DNA from: Posidonia oceanica
Taxonomy: Eukaryota > Streptophyta > Magnoliopsida > Alismatales > Posidoniaceae
Direction: 5' to 3'
Assembly: GCA_037176725.1 (NCBI GenBank)
Contig: JAZBRS010000020.1
Span: 84,328,001-84,392,000, forward strand
Length of the DNA: 64,000 nt
Position 1 is the stretch's first letter, and each line of letters opens with the position of its first letter. Of this stretch, positions 33,340 to 43,670 are shown in pieces. Below the pieces are notes generated by a model. That model was not told where the DNA came from. It ran no database searches and saw only the letters and a list, made by a program, of their open reading frames with translations. The position numbers and the translations under genes were made by a program.

Positions 33340-33600
33340 TTCCTTCACTCTTGCACCATTTTGCGTGCCAGCATCTGTTTTCGCCTGTTTTCGCATCGTT
33401 TAGCGCGCCCGCATCTATTTTTGCTTGTTTTCGCACCGCTTTGCGTGTCCGCATTTATTTTCGCCTGTTTTCGCACCTTTTTGCGTGCCCACTTTCCTTT
33501 TCGCTTGCTCTTGCATTGTTTTGTGTGCCCGCTTTCCTTTTCGCTTGTTCTTGCACCATTTTGCGTGCCTGCTTTCATTTCTCACACCGTTTTACGTGTT
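33340..33600 (+). repeat. LTR minisatellite, short version (B)
   Basis: About eight diverged copies of the unit GCACCRTTTTGCGTGCC plus CTTTTCGCTTGT. The array is much shorter than in C and F. Confidence 0.65.
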
Positions 33601-34301
33601 TGCTATTGCTTTCCTTTGCATGTCGCTTGCATGTGTATGGTTTTGCCGTCGTTTTGTTTTATCGCCTGCATTTGCATTTAGGGCAGTGATGCTTATTGCC
33701 TGGAGTTCTCACGAACCAGGGTTCGTCAGATTCAGAACACAGGCAGCGCTGCTGAGCACTTAGATTGCACGTTTAATTCCTTGCATGCATTTCAACACTT
33801 AGAGCACACATTTGAGCATCTAATTAGGCATTCATGGCACTTAGGCATTCAAAGCATGCATTTCCCTGCGTATGCGAGCGTAAGCCTAGAAAGACCGATT
33901 CTCGGGGGTGTTGGGGGTGCCTAACACCTTCCCCGCACGTAACAGGAGTCCCTGCCCTTTCTCATGGCCCGTAATGACCATATTGCCCATTCCTAGGCAC
34001 GAGTCACATCATTGCATCTCATTGCATCTCATTTCATTTGCATTGCATCACATTGCATCTCTTGCTTGGTTTTGCGTGTTTACTCATGCATTTCCTTGGT
34101 TTTCCTTGTCTCCCGACTTAATAGACACGGTGGCGACTCTGATTTGTCTTATCTTCCCCTTTTCTTTCCTTTTCCTTTTTTTGGTGTTTTCGAGACAAGC
34201 CTTCCTTCTCGGATGCACCTGCTAATAGTGAACCTGATTCTGATCAGTGCACACAAGCTTTGGCTTCGTGCATGGACGATCCGAACACCGGGATCGCTAC
34301 A

Positions 34302-34733
34302 GGCGCTCACCTCCTCCAAAAGAATGGTCAATTCCCCTGAAGAGGAAAAGAACTTGTGAGTCAAAGGATTCCACAGCCCGTAAAGGCCGAAAAGCACCTT
34401 CCAGTCAACAGGCTGCCGTAACTAGCGAAGAACTTGACAAAGGCCAGCCTCTTCCAAACGCTCCCGATACCTCTTCAAAGCCCAAGAGCGGAATTGTTGA
34501 ACCCAGTCCAACTGGTAGGCTTTCGAGTCACGGTTGTTGTTGGCAGAGGATAGGGGCTATGAAGTAAGAAAAATCAGCGGAGATAAAGGAATACGAGAAT
34601 GGGAGTATGGGGTAATAATGAAAACGGGAACTACCTTCTCATGCACCAAAAGGTTCGCCAAATGATTAGGTAGCCTCCAGCCGAAGTTGCACCATGTCGG
34701 AAGGAGAGGAAAAGACGGCCACTTGGAAGGCAT
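34302..34733 (-). pseudogene. PMD gene fragment of element G, interrupted by B
   Basis: ATG at 34733-34731 starts exon 1 (34733-34635, MPSKWPSFPLLPTWCNFGW...). A GT-AG intron follows (34634-34557), then exon 2 from 34556. Exon 2 reads YQLDWVQQFRSWALKRYRER and then VDWKVLFGLYGLWNP followed by an ELTILLEEVSA helix, the start of a plant mobile domain. A TAG lies between the two segments. The gene stops at 34302 where B's LTR begins, so the rest of the domain is missing. A further upstream start at 34985 is possible but less like the family. It is distinct from genes 1 and 2 of A. Confidence 0.65.
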
Positions 34734-34964
34734 GGCGTGAGATATCACTCCAATCCATGAGGAGAAGCACAATTCCGAGCAAGTAAAAAAAATCAACAAA
34801 GAAAGGAAGATCGGTGTTTGAACTGCAAGATCCGTGCCAAGAGGAGGTCTAGTATAGGTCGTGGAGCCTTCATCGGAATCGAAACCCAAAGAAAATCGGA
34901 GATTTACTGCCAAAACTGTGGTGCTTGAACAGGAAAGATAGGCAGACTGTCTCGTGATGTTATA

Positions 34965-35035
34965 CGCAGCCGTCTTGCCATCCAACGTTAGCCGCGGAAT
35001 TTACCCGTCCAACGTTGAACGCTAAAAATTCAGTG
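34965..35035. promoter_or_regulatory. Palindromic block upstream of G's PMD gene
   Basis: GTTATACGC, TCCAACGTTAGCCGC and GTCCAACGTTGAACGC occur within 70 bp. The word family is that of the blocks in A and E. No clear TATA box follows. Confidence 0.45.
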
Positions 35036-35117
35036 TCCAACAAATCAAAGCAGAATTGAGAGCAATTCAAAGAACCCCGGAGCACAACCGAGCCAACAAA
35101 GCAAGCAAAGCCAAAGA

Positions 35118-36160
35118 AGTATCCTTTTCGACCCCCTTGGGCAATCCCATTGGCACGTCTTGTTTTTATTCTCGACCCCCTTGGGCAATCCCCTTGGCAT
35201 GTCATGTTTTTATTTTCGACCCCCTTGGGCAATCCCCTTGGCACGTTATGTTTTTATTTTTGACCCCCTTGGGCAATCCCCTTGGCACATCATGTTCTTG
35301 TTTTCGACCCCCTTGGGCAATCCCCTTGGCACGTCATGTTTTTATTTTCGACCCCCTTGGGCAATCCCCTTGGCACGTCATGTTTTTATTTTCGACTCCC
35401 TTGGGTAATCCCCTTGGCACGTCATGTTCTTGTTTTCGACCCCTTTGGGCAATCCCCTTGGCATGTCATGTTTTTATTTTCGACCCCCTTGGGCAATCTC
35501 CTTGGCACGTCATGTTTTTATTTTTGACCCCCTTGGGCAATCCCCTTGGCACGTCATGTTCTTGTTTTTGACCCCTTTGGGCAATCCCCTTGGTACGTCA
35601 TGTTTTTATTTTCGACCCACTTGGGCAATCCCCTTGGCACATCATGTTTTTATTTTCGACCCCCTTGGGCAATCCCCTTGGCACGTCATGTTTTTATTTT
35701 TGACCCCCTTGGGCAATCCCCTTGGCACGTCATGTTTTTATTTTCGACCCCCTTGGGTGATCCCCTTGGCACATCATGTTTATATTCTTGACCCCCTTGG
35801 GCAATCCCCTTGGCATGTCATGTTTTTATTTTCGATCCCCTTGGGCAATCCCCTTGGCACGTCATGTTTTTATTTTTGACCCCCTTGGGCAATCCCCTTG
35901 GCACGTCATGTTCTTGTTTTCGCCCCCCTTGGCACGTCATGTTTTTATTTTCGACCCCCTTGGGCAATCCTCTTGGCACGTCATGTTCTTGTTTTCGACC
36001 CCCTTGGGCAATCACCTTGGCACGTCGTGTCTTTGTTTTCGACCCCCTTGGGCAATCCCCTTGGCACATCATGTCTTTATTTTCGACCCCCTTGGGCAAT
36101 CCCCTTGGCACACCATGTTTTGTTTTCGACCCCCTTGGGCAATCCCTTCGGCTAGTCTGT
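35118..36160 (+). repeat. 45-bp tandem array, about 23 copies (G)
   Basis: The unit is CTTGGCACGTCATGTTTTTA, then TTTTCGACCC, then CCTTGGGCAATCCCC. As 45 is a multiple of 3, frames stay open through the array; the ORFs are artefacts. Near 35925 one copy is shortened. Confidence 0.9.
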
Positions 36161-36164
36161 AAGG

Positions 36165-36590
36165 AGCCCGGAGCACAACCGGATAAACAAAGCAAGCCCG
36201 AAGCACAACCGGATAAACAAAGCAAACCCAATCATGAAAAAGAACCCCGGAGCATAATTGGGACACCAAAGCAAAGATCCCCATAGCATGACCGGGACAC
36301 CAAAGCAAAGATCCCCAGAGCATGACCAGGACACTAAAGCAAAGATCCCCAGAGCATAATCGGGATACCAAAGCAAAGAGCCCCGGAGCACAACCGGATA
36401 AACAAAGCAAGCCCCGGAGCACAACCGAATAAACAAAGCAAACCCCGGAGCACAATCGGATAAACAAAGCAAGCCCCGGAGCACAACCGGATAAACAAAG
36501 CAAGCCCCGGAGCACAACCGGACAAAAAAAGCAAAACAATCCAACAGCAGGTACCCCAGAGCACAACTGGGTCAACAAAGCAAAGCCAAT
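36165..36590 (+). repeat. 31-34 bp tandem array (G)
   Basis: The unit is GCCCCGGAGCACAACCGGAT followed by AAACAAAGCAA. A longer variant has CATGACCGGGACACCAAAGC. About 13 copies. ORFs across it are artefacts of the repeat. Confidence 0.8.
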
Positions 36591-36960
36591 GGTATTAGTG
36601 AATCCACGCTCACTAACTCCCGTGTCAGAAGATGATGGTGCCCGTCGAGAATGTAGGCAACATTCAATGAAAAGACACATGATTCTGACAAATAAAGCCA
36701 ACAGTATTGGTGGACTCATCGTTCATTAATTCCGGGTCACGAGACGACGGTCTCTGTCGAGAATGTAGGCAACATTCAATGAAAGGACACCTAATTGTGA
36801 CAAACAGAGCCAATGCGGCCGGTAGAGAAGAGATCAATTCCCGTTTGCCTGGGAGCATCATGGACCTCTCGCTCACCAACCCACGTATCATGAGACGATG
36901 GTCCCCTAGGAGAGTGTAGGCTACGCTCGAGGAAAGGGCACCTGATCATGACAAATTGCA
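36590..36960 (+). repeat. Three diverged copies of an about 120-bp repeat (G)
   Basis: Each copy contains GARAATGTAGGCAACATTCA or a variant, GAYGATGGT-like words and a CTGACAAA / GTGACAAA end. Confidence 0.6.
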
Positions 36961-37467
36961 TTCACGCATGTGTCAGTCCGCCTTAGGTGGTGAGAAAAAT
37001 TCTTGAGCCAACCCGGTATACAAATTAAAGCCGGCGATGATGGAGGAACCTCATTACCTAGGGTCATGCATTGCATATCATGACCCCCTCTTTCGCATTC
37101 CCGTTAGCACGCATCCATGCATAGCGCATTGTATTGCATTCGCATTGAGTGGTTGTCGGAATCATTAGCTATCCATCCTTTTAGTTTGACCCCCGCGGGC
37201 AATCCCCGTGGCATGTCGTTAGTTTGACCCCCGCAGGCAATCCTCGTGGCATGTCTTTTAGTTGGACCCCCGCGGGCAATCCCCGTGGCATGTCGTTAGT
37301 TTGTTCCCCTTGGGCAATCCCCTTGGCCGTGTTTCTTTAGCCGACCCTCTTTGTGTCTCGTCCAAGTCTGGTGGCAGCAGGCATTGGATTTCATTTAAGA
37401 TCCCTAGGTAGCGCCACATGGGGGTATCGTCTCACCTTGTAGATAGCTTCGTGCCAAAGCCATCTTC
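36961..37467 (+). other. Non-coding region before the PPT of G
   Basis: It includes four copies of a GACCCCCGCGGGCAATCCCC-type unit (37187-37335), related to the 45-bp array. GGGGTATC (37421-37428) and GTGCCAAA (37451-37458) are complementary to the first bases of the LTR (GATACCCC 37486-37493 and TTTGGCAC 37496-37503). Confidence 0.5.
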
Positions 37468-37721
37468 AAGGAGGGGCAATCTGTAGATACCCCGTTTTGG
37501 CACTCCCTTCATGTTAGTATAGTCTCTTGCATTAGGTCGCTCTTAGAAGTCCTTTGCCGAATCCAGAATGTCTCACTTGAGCCAAATGTTTTCTCTCAAG
37601 TCCGAAATGTTATTCTTATCTAAGCCCCAAGTGTCGGCAACTTGAGTGTTCTTCATGTCCTGACCAAATTTGAAAATTGAACTGACTGAGGGTATTGTAC
37701 GTCGGCTTCTCAGTGTACAAC

Positions 37722-38008
37722 GTTGGCCGCTGGTTCTCCAGCGGCTAACATTGGCCATTGGTTTTCCAGTGTCCAACGTGGTAACCCAGTCAGCCCAAAG
37801 CTTTCCTTATTTGGCCAGATCCAAAAAATCTTTTTTTTGCCTTCTTTGGAACCTGTTGACCGGTCAAAGCCATCAAAGCTGAGTTTAAACACACTTAATG
37901 ACTCCTTAATTGGGGAATCTTCTCTTATCTTGGCAGTTATGCCTTGGAGGTCGTTATACGCTGGGACTCCCGCTTATAACGTTATACGCTGGTTTTCCAG
38001 CGTATAAC
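37722..38008. promoter_or_regulatory. Inverted repeats in the U3 of G's LTR
   Basis: GTTATACGCTGG-TTTT-CCAGCGTATAAC (37981-38008) is perfect. GTTGGCCGCTGG-TTCT-CCAGCGGCTAAC (37722-37749) has one wobble. A third, weaker copy is at 37750-37777. They lie about 65-350 bp upstream of the TATA box. Confidence 0.65.
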
Positions 38009-38072
38009 ACTTCTGAAACAGGAAATTCTGTTGACTTGGCCTTTGTGTCCTTTTTTGCTCCTTCCCTGCTTC

Positions 38073-38080
38073 TATAAAAG
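38073..38080 (+). promoter_or_regulatory. LTR promoter TATA box of element G
   Basis: TATAAAAG within a CTGCT...AGCAG inverted context. It is the likely start of element transcription. Confidence 0.6.
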
Positions 38081-38540
38081 CAGGGGTACCCCCACAAGGT
38101 TGATGGCTGGATTTTTGGGACTCACATGCTCTCTTGAGATTAAAAGATTTTAGAGAAGTGTGGTCCTTAAGAATTGAAAGAGTGAAGAGAGATTTTGAAA
38201 GGCGGAAAGTCTTCGAAAAAGCTTGAGTGTCCCTTTGTCGTTGTTGGCATCATGTCAACGAATTTTGCACTCTGTGCATAGATAAAGGGGACTGTATTTT
38301 ATTGTTTTCTTTTCTCATATCACATGTTTAATTCCATAGCATAATCAAGCATTTTTTTTTTCGAGTTCATATATTATTGTAGCTAAGCATACATCTTTAT
38401 TAGTTGCAACTAGGGGGATCAAACCCCTCGGGTACGTATTTCAATATGTTTCTCCATTTTCTTTTCTATTTATTCTGGATAAGTTACTACACATATTAAT
38501 CCATCTTTGCATTATTTTTTTTTTGTGTTTTGCTAACGTT

Positions 38541-38885
38541 TGTCATACGAGGAAGAAGAAAGAAGAAGAAGCTCACCAAGCATGGGCACCCTTGGGCAAC
38601 GCTGGCGTTGTCCCAAGGTAGCTGAACCCGCAACCATATCACATCTCCCCAAGGCGTCTCGAGGGCTAGCGAAAGCAAACCGAGAGTGGCGATCACACTG
38701 CCTTCAACACACGTGGAGTGAAGAAGTCGGATACAACAACAAGGGGACCCCAAGAAGGAGCGAGCAGCAATAGAAAGAAAGGGAGAGACGGAGAAGCCAC
38801 ACACACAACCCCACTTCTCCTCCCCAAAGATCCCTCCTTCTCCTCCCCGAAGATCCCTCCTCCCAAAACCCCATATCCACAGTAG
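38541..38885. other. Unassigned stretch between G and E
   Basis: Purine-rich, with a short tandem repeat of CTTCTCCTCCCCRAAGATCC near 38814-38870. I recognise no gene. It joins abruptly to the PMD gene sequence at 38886. Confidence 0.35.
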
Positions 38886-41045
38886 GCAGGCAGGTGACTA
38901 TGTACGAGCACCAGCTTGTAGTCATTTCTTCTGTGATCTGCCGGGTCGAGGAGTTGACAGCGACAGTGGCTGGGTCAGGCGCAGAGGCTGACCAGTAGCT
39001 CAGGGCTTTCCTGTTGGTGCTGTTTGGGGAGGTCCTCTTCTCCCATGCTTCATCAAAGTTGTCTATCATCTTCCTACCTCTTTTGGCGGATTTGGATCGA
39101 GTGGGGGAGGGGGGTATGCTTGGAGAGCAGCTAGCTTGGCTCACCTGTACTCGACCCTCTTCCGCTTTACCGATGGCAGTTCTCGTCAGTTGGGCGGGAA
39201 CTTGCCTTTCCTCCAAGTAAAATAACGATATGCTTGTTTGCTTGCTTGTGAATACTTCTTTCACGATATGATATAATAACTGAATATGTTTCCTATGCAG
39301 ATGTGGGCGTGGGACCACTTCACCTTTTTGCGGCCCCCTTCTCCTCCTGTTCCTCTGACGGGCGTGCCTTTCCCCTGAGGATTATTTTGGGCTGATGCTG
39401 AGCAAGACCTCGAGCCTGTGGATGACAACCGCTATGTCGGTCGTCTGCTTTTTGAGTTGCTGGTCCCGGCTAAGGTAACTTGCCTCTTTTCTCCTTTCTG
39501 CTTCTGTTTATTCATTTATCTGATATTCCTTTTGTTCTTTTCAGGTGGTCTGGCGCCCCTACGCTGAGGGGGAACACTAGGACGTCCCAGAGATTGCCCG
39601 GGATTGGGTCGTCTTTACTAGGGAAATTTGGATCCACTGCTGGAACCATTGCCATTTCCAGCAGATTAGCAGGGCATTGCGGCAGTTAGGGTGTCGGTAG
39701 ATTCAGCCTCTCCCTCCTCCTCACAGGGTTTGGCGAGAGACTCGGGGTGGAGGCTGCCGTGCTCGTCACTAGGTCGACGTCTACGGCCCGTAGCTGCTGG
39801 ACTGGGCTCGTCACGGCTCTCCTACTTCGGTGGACGTGACAGAGGAGGACGAGGTTGCCTGGGCCGGATGGATGGATGCCGAGTTCTCTTCGCTGATGAT
39901 CTTCCACCGGACTCACTTCCTCAGGTGCTTGAACCTTCCTATGAGGGACTCAGAGCCTAGGGAGGCTGTGATGTCCCGAGTGGCGCTACTGGCGGAGGCT
40001 AAGTCGTATCGTGCCCAACTGGAGATAGCAGTGAGCTTTTAAATTTCATTTATAACTTGCCAATTCAATTTGCTAACTTGCTTCTTTTCTTTTGTAGCTC
40101 AAGGCTGGAGACGAGCAGGCTCAAAGGGAGCGGGGATTGACTCAGCTGCTCTCTGCTCTGAATGGGGAGATTGAGCGCCTCCGCGCTTCTGCTTCTCAAG
40201 TACATTTGAATTTTTAGAGCTTTTATAACCTGATTATGAACTGTAGCTAACTGTATATTTTCCTTCTTTGCAGCCTTCTACTAGTTCTGGGCCTCCTTTG
40301 GATCACTCGGAGGAGATCTCCCGACTCCAGGATAAGGTATAAATATTTATTTTTCCTGCTTTCGATTAATTCCTTTCTTGATTCTAACATTGTTGCCTAC
40401 AGATTGCTTATCTGGAGAACAAGCTGAAGGAGCAGGCTGGTGACTTTATTGCTGCTAGCTCAGTAGGGAGACTGGAGGTGTTGGAGGGGACAGTCACCTC
40501 CCAGGCCACTCGCATCTGGGAGTTGGAGCAGCGGGCTGAGGACAGGGACTCTGAGATTGCGAGGCTGACTCTGTAGCAGCAGGCTCCCTTGGTGACTGGT
40601 CCGTCTACAGAGATTATCAAGCTACAGGGGCAACTTGCTAGTATTCAGGCGGTACGACTGGCCTTGTCCTATCTTCATTTCTTTGTCTTTGCTTGTATTT
40701 GACATTCTGATTGCCTTTTCCATAGGATTTGGATGGTACTGTAGACATCATCTCGCAGCTTGAGGGCGAGGTGAGTCACTATCGGAGGCATGCCTTCGTG
40801 AGTGGTGCCGTTGCAGGGCAGCCAGTTCCTCCTTAACCGATGCTTGATCCGAGCCATCGTTCAGGTAGTCGCCGCTCCCGATCTGTCTCTAGGGCTCCGT
40901 CAGGTATTTCAGTTCGTCAGTCTCGTTGGCCTCCTGCTGTTCCTCCTCAGTTCTAAAGGGTGAGGGAGAGAGCGCCCATCAGTCTCCTCGGCCTCCTGGT
41001 GCTCCGCCTTCAGTTCCAGAGGGTGAGGGAGAGAGTGTCCCTTAG
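38886..41045 (+). pseudogene. PMD gene 1' of element E, 5'-truncated and broken
   Basis: It matches A's gene 1 from the middle of its exon 2. Exons by GT-AG signals: to 39217, 39301-39474, 39545-40030, 40098-40199, 40274-40336, 40403-40651 and 40726-41045, ending in TAG. The PMD domain part reads FGEVLFSHASSKLSIIFLPL then LADLDRVGE. A frameshift in a G-run near 39110 shifts YSTLFRFTDG out of frame. Exons 5-8 encode a coiled coil with many Leu/Gln/Glu (AQRERGLTQLLSALNGEIER). Stops include TGA at the codon before GLFWA (shared with A) and several TAGs in exon 4 and at 40576. The low-complexity N-terminus present in A is missing. Confidence 0.75.
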
Positions 41046-41503
41046 ATAGATCTTCATTTTGTACTTCAAGGGTATGCCCCAGTGATTTTGTAAAACAAAC
41101 TTATTTTTGAATGAAGAATTTCTGCATACTCAACAAAATTGTCAAATATCTCTTTTGAATTACCCTTCTCGGAGTTAAAATGAATTTAAGCGGCCAACAT
41201 AGTTAAATAATGGCCTTTAATTCAAATTAACTTGAAACCAGCGTATTCATGTGAAATAATATGTAAATGACAAAGTTATGAAGAAAGATTTCACCTACGA
41301 GCTTTAAAATCAATTTTTGCGCCTTAGCGAGCCATTAACTCAATGAAATGCATGACTGATGATTTTGAATGGCCCGGATGTCCAAAAAAATACAAAACCA
41401 GCACTCACACGTGTATTTCAACTTGATTAAGCCTCTGGAATCGACAAACGTGGTTTATGCAACTCAAACATCGATTTAGGAGAGCCATAGCCAAGTTCAG
41501 TAA

Positions 41504-41660
41504 CTTAAGTCACTGATAAAACGTTAGACGCGTGATCTGGAGCAGCTAACGTTATACGTTGGAATGTCTGCGTCCAATGTTGAAAGCTGATTTGAACTAA
41601 GACGCATGGTATGACGTGTATTACATTGGACGTGCCAATTCACACGTACAACGAAGCGAG
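41504..41660. promoter_or_regulatory. Palindromic block upstream of PMD gene 2' promoter
   Basis: TCAGTAACTTAAGTCACTGA (41504-41523, one mismatch from a perfect palindrome), then AAAACGTTAGACGCG, AACGTTATACGTTGG, GCGTCCAATGTT and ATTGGACGTG. It is collinear with 2120-2275 in reverse. Confidence 0.55.
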
Positions 41661-41764
41661 CACAGAATCCTTTCTTTCCTTTCTTGCTCTTGGCTAATTT
41701 TCTGGAATGCTACGAGATTTTCTCAATGCCCGCGTGGGAGATCTCCAACGGTTTTCCTGTGCTT

Positions 41765-41772
41765 TATAAAAG
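41765..41772 (+). promoter_or_regulatory. TATA box of PMD gene 2'
   Basis: TATAAAAG about 95 nt before the ATG; identical box in A at 2028-2035. Confidence 0.65.
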
Positions 41773-41866
41773 CCTGGCCACCCCTTTGGATGCAAACACC
41801 TTGTTCCTTGTATTTCTTTGCTTGTATTCTTTGCTTGTGCTTGTCCATCCCTTCTCCCTTGTTCTC

Positions 41867-43219
41867 ATGGCATCTGCTTCAGTCCCCAATGTCTCTATGC
41901 ACAACAAGAGAGGAGTTGCAAAACCTCTGGAGGAAATTGAAGGGCACATGATGTCCCATATTAAGTCCAGGAAGGTATGATTCTCCTCGTCGGTTTCTCA
42001 CCCCTTCTCGTTTCTCATCTTTTGCTCTTGTTTGTAGGAAATTCTCAATTTTACGAAGGCACCCTGTTTTGACAATGATTTCCCTTACTATTCTCCCTAG
42101 GTGAAGGAATTTGTGCCTTGGGCTCTAGAGAGTAAATCTGTCTTGGCACGCACAAGCTTTGGTGGGCTCTAGGACTTGTTGGGAATTGCTTTGGATTGGC
42201 CTTTGCTCCATGCCTTAAGTGCTTTCTGGAGTCCTGAAACTCACACTTTTTTCTTTAGGGGCTGTGAGATGACGATCTTGGTGGAGGATGTTCATGGCCT
42301 TTTCGGTGTTACTCAGATTGGGGCCTTCCGACCAGATACCGACATCCCATTGCCATAGGGAAAAGCAGACATGCAAGTGTTCATGGATCGTATCTTCACT
42401 GCCCCACCCACTTTCCCGGTGCTCAAAGGTCGCCGGCTCAACTTGGCACATCTGTATTATAGCTTCCACCAGATCGAGGATTCTGCCTCTGAGGATCAGC
42501 TGTAGCTCTATCTGCATTTATTGATTGGAGGCCTCACTGTATTTGTCTCCAAAGACTTCACCTTGGATGTTTATCATACTGAGTTCTTTGTGGGGCTCAC
42601 CGAGCACTTTTGGCACTCTCCTTCGGTTGCCATCCTTGCAGCCACGTACCTTCGTCTAACCGGTGTCTCGACCGGAGGGGATTTTGTAGGCTCTCCTTTT
42701 CTTCTTTCCAGGTGGTTGCATGTCCACTTCTCGAGACTCGAGCCTGCGAAGACTGATCTTATTGAGGAGAGAATCTGCTTCCTGTCCTCTGCCTCTATCA
42801 ACATCTTCACACCCTCCACGCCATTTTGTCACAAACACCAGGCGCGAGGGTCCTTGGTTGAATTAGAATTAATTGGGCCTACCCACTTCGTGGTGTACAA
42901 CTCTCATCACTGCTTTGAGATGGTGGGGCAAAAGAAGGGGGTGCCGCCTTGGCTAAGCTCTATTCCTCGTATCCGAACTTGGGAACGCGGCTCTCCAATT
43001 GATGCAGCGATGGTGTACTACATTTGAGCTCTTTGGGCAACCTTGGACCGCCATGATGACTCAAACGGGACCCACTCTACTCCTTTGACTTGCTGTCTAC
43101 TCCGAGAGGATGAGCACTAGAACTGGTACTCAAAGTTGCTGCCCAAACCTAAGGAGTGGGTTGAGGAGACCGGTGTGTCCCTGGTGGCTTTGGCATTGTC
43201 TCAAGAGCCCATTGTCTGA
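41867..43219 (+). pseudogene. PMD gene 2' of element E, broken
   Basis: ATG at 41867. Exon 1 (41867-41974) encodes MASASVPNVSMHNKRGVAKP and more; a GT-AG intron follows (41975-42037); exon 2 runs to TGA 43217-43219. The PMD motif is ETHTFFFRGCEMTILVEDVH (near 42240-42300), followed by long stretches shared with A such as GGLTVFVSKDFTLDVYHTEF and PTHFVVYNSHHCFEMVGQKK. In-frame stops: near 42100 (A has TGG), 42171, 42357, 42505, 43025 and 43119. The intron, promoter spacing and overall length match A's gene 2, so both descend from one functional gene. Confidence 0.75.
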
Positions 43220-43221
43220 AT

Positions 43222-43375
43222 TTAGCAACTTAAGTCACTGTTAAAACGTAAGACGCACAATCTAGCATGGCTATCGTTATATGCGTGAAGTCCTGCGTCC
43301 AACGTTCCTCTGTTAGTCATTAAACGCAGAAGATGGAACGTCCAACGTTGAACGCTGAGATTTGCCCGTTTAATG
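43222..43375. promoter_or_regulatory. Palindromic block downstream of PMD gene 2'
   Basis: AACTTAAGTCACTGTTAAAA, ACGTAAGACGC, CGTTATATGCGTG, GCGTCCAACGTT and GTCCAACGTTGAACGC. It lies within 10 bp of the gene's stop codon and matches 330-432 in reverse. Confidence 0.5.
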
Positions 43376-43479
43376 CTTCTGAATGATTTTCTGCACAATC
43401 TTAGCAAACTTGTTATTCCATCTAGGGTTACCATTGCCCCTAGTCTTATATAGATCAAAACGACTTTCATGAAAAGAAA

Positions 43480-43670
43480 AAACTCAAATTGACCTTAAAA
43501 TAATGAAACCAAAATGACCTTCGAAAAACTAAGGACTTATAATGCAATGAGACCAAGATGACTTACGAAAAACTAAGGACTTATAATGAAACCAAGATGA
43601 CCTTTGAAAAACATAAGACTTATAATGCAATGAAACCAAGATGGCCTTTGAAACAAAAAAAACTTAGGTT
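43480..43670 (+). repeat. About 43-bp tandem repeat, four copies (E)
   Basis: The unit has AATGAAACCAAGATGACCTT, then YGAAAAACTAAGGACTTATA. A has at most one copy at the corresponding place near 100-140, so it expanded in E. Confidence 0.6.

Larger units (their letters stand above)
20212..34301 (+). mobile_element. Element B: gag-only (TR-GAG-like) retrotransposon with very long LTR
   Basis: The order is a remnant of the 5' LTR end (20212-20367), PBS, leader, gag, about 4.1 kb of non-coding repeats, PPT and 3' LTR (28530-34301). No PR, RT, RNase H or IN domain is found between gag and the PPT, and the same order without pol is seen in F. This fits the published category of terminal-repeat retrotransposons with a gag gene that depend on pol in trans. 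The 5' LTR is missing except for its last 156 bp, probably lost in a deletion that also removed the rest of D and the left part of G. The 3' end lies inside an antisense PMD gene of G; the expected target duplication would be GGCGC (34302-34306). Confidence 0.75.
28530..34301 (+). repeat. 3' LTR of element B (5772 bp)
   Basis: It starts TGTTGACACCCC right after the PPT and ends GGGATCGCTACA. In order it has AT-rich low-complexity sequence built from CTTAAACAATTAA words (about 28890-29815), a pyrimidine-rich zone (29830-30060), a GC-rich island (about 30560-31200), TTGCATTTAGGTCC-type degenerate repeats (31240-32640), a splice-donor-like site (32860), an internal LTR-end-like module (33000-33150), a 30-bp minisatellite (33340-33600), the conserved block GGGGGTGCCTAACACCTTCC (33915) and the terminal module. 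GC-island ORFs differ between the LTR copies, so I do not call a gene. Confidence 0.85.
34302..37481 (+). mobile_element. Element G: 3' interior of another Tat-like element
   Basis: It holds an antisense PMD gene fragment (34302-34733), a palindromic block, three tandem-repeat arrays, and a PPT (37468-37481, AAGGAGGGGCAATC) followed by an LTR start at 37482. The order antisense PMD gene, palindromes, then 3' LTR parallels the antisense cluster of A. Its left part was lost when B inserted and the region was later deleted. The gag and pol of this element are not in the window. Confidence 0.6.
37482..38540 (+). repeat. 3' LTR of element G (right end unclear)
   Basis: TGTAGATACCCC starts right after the PPT. 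There are inverted repeats at 37722-37749 and 37981-38008, a TATA box at 38073, and an AGGGGGATCAAACCCCT hairpin near 38413. The right end cannot be fixed. The sequence becomes unlike LTR after about 38540. Confidence 0.6.

Noticed and set aside
35118..36160. CRISPR-like repeat-spacer array
   Set aside because: Repeats are directly tandem with no unique spacers, and the DNA is from a plant nucleus.
35056..36286. ORFs of 130-170 codons with RPPWAIPLARHV-type repeats
   Set aside because: Product of the 45-bp tandem array, open in more than one frame.
36069..36719. Minus-strand ORF of 216 codons with FVYPVVLRG-like repeats
   Set aside because: Generated by the 31-34 bp array; no domain.
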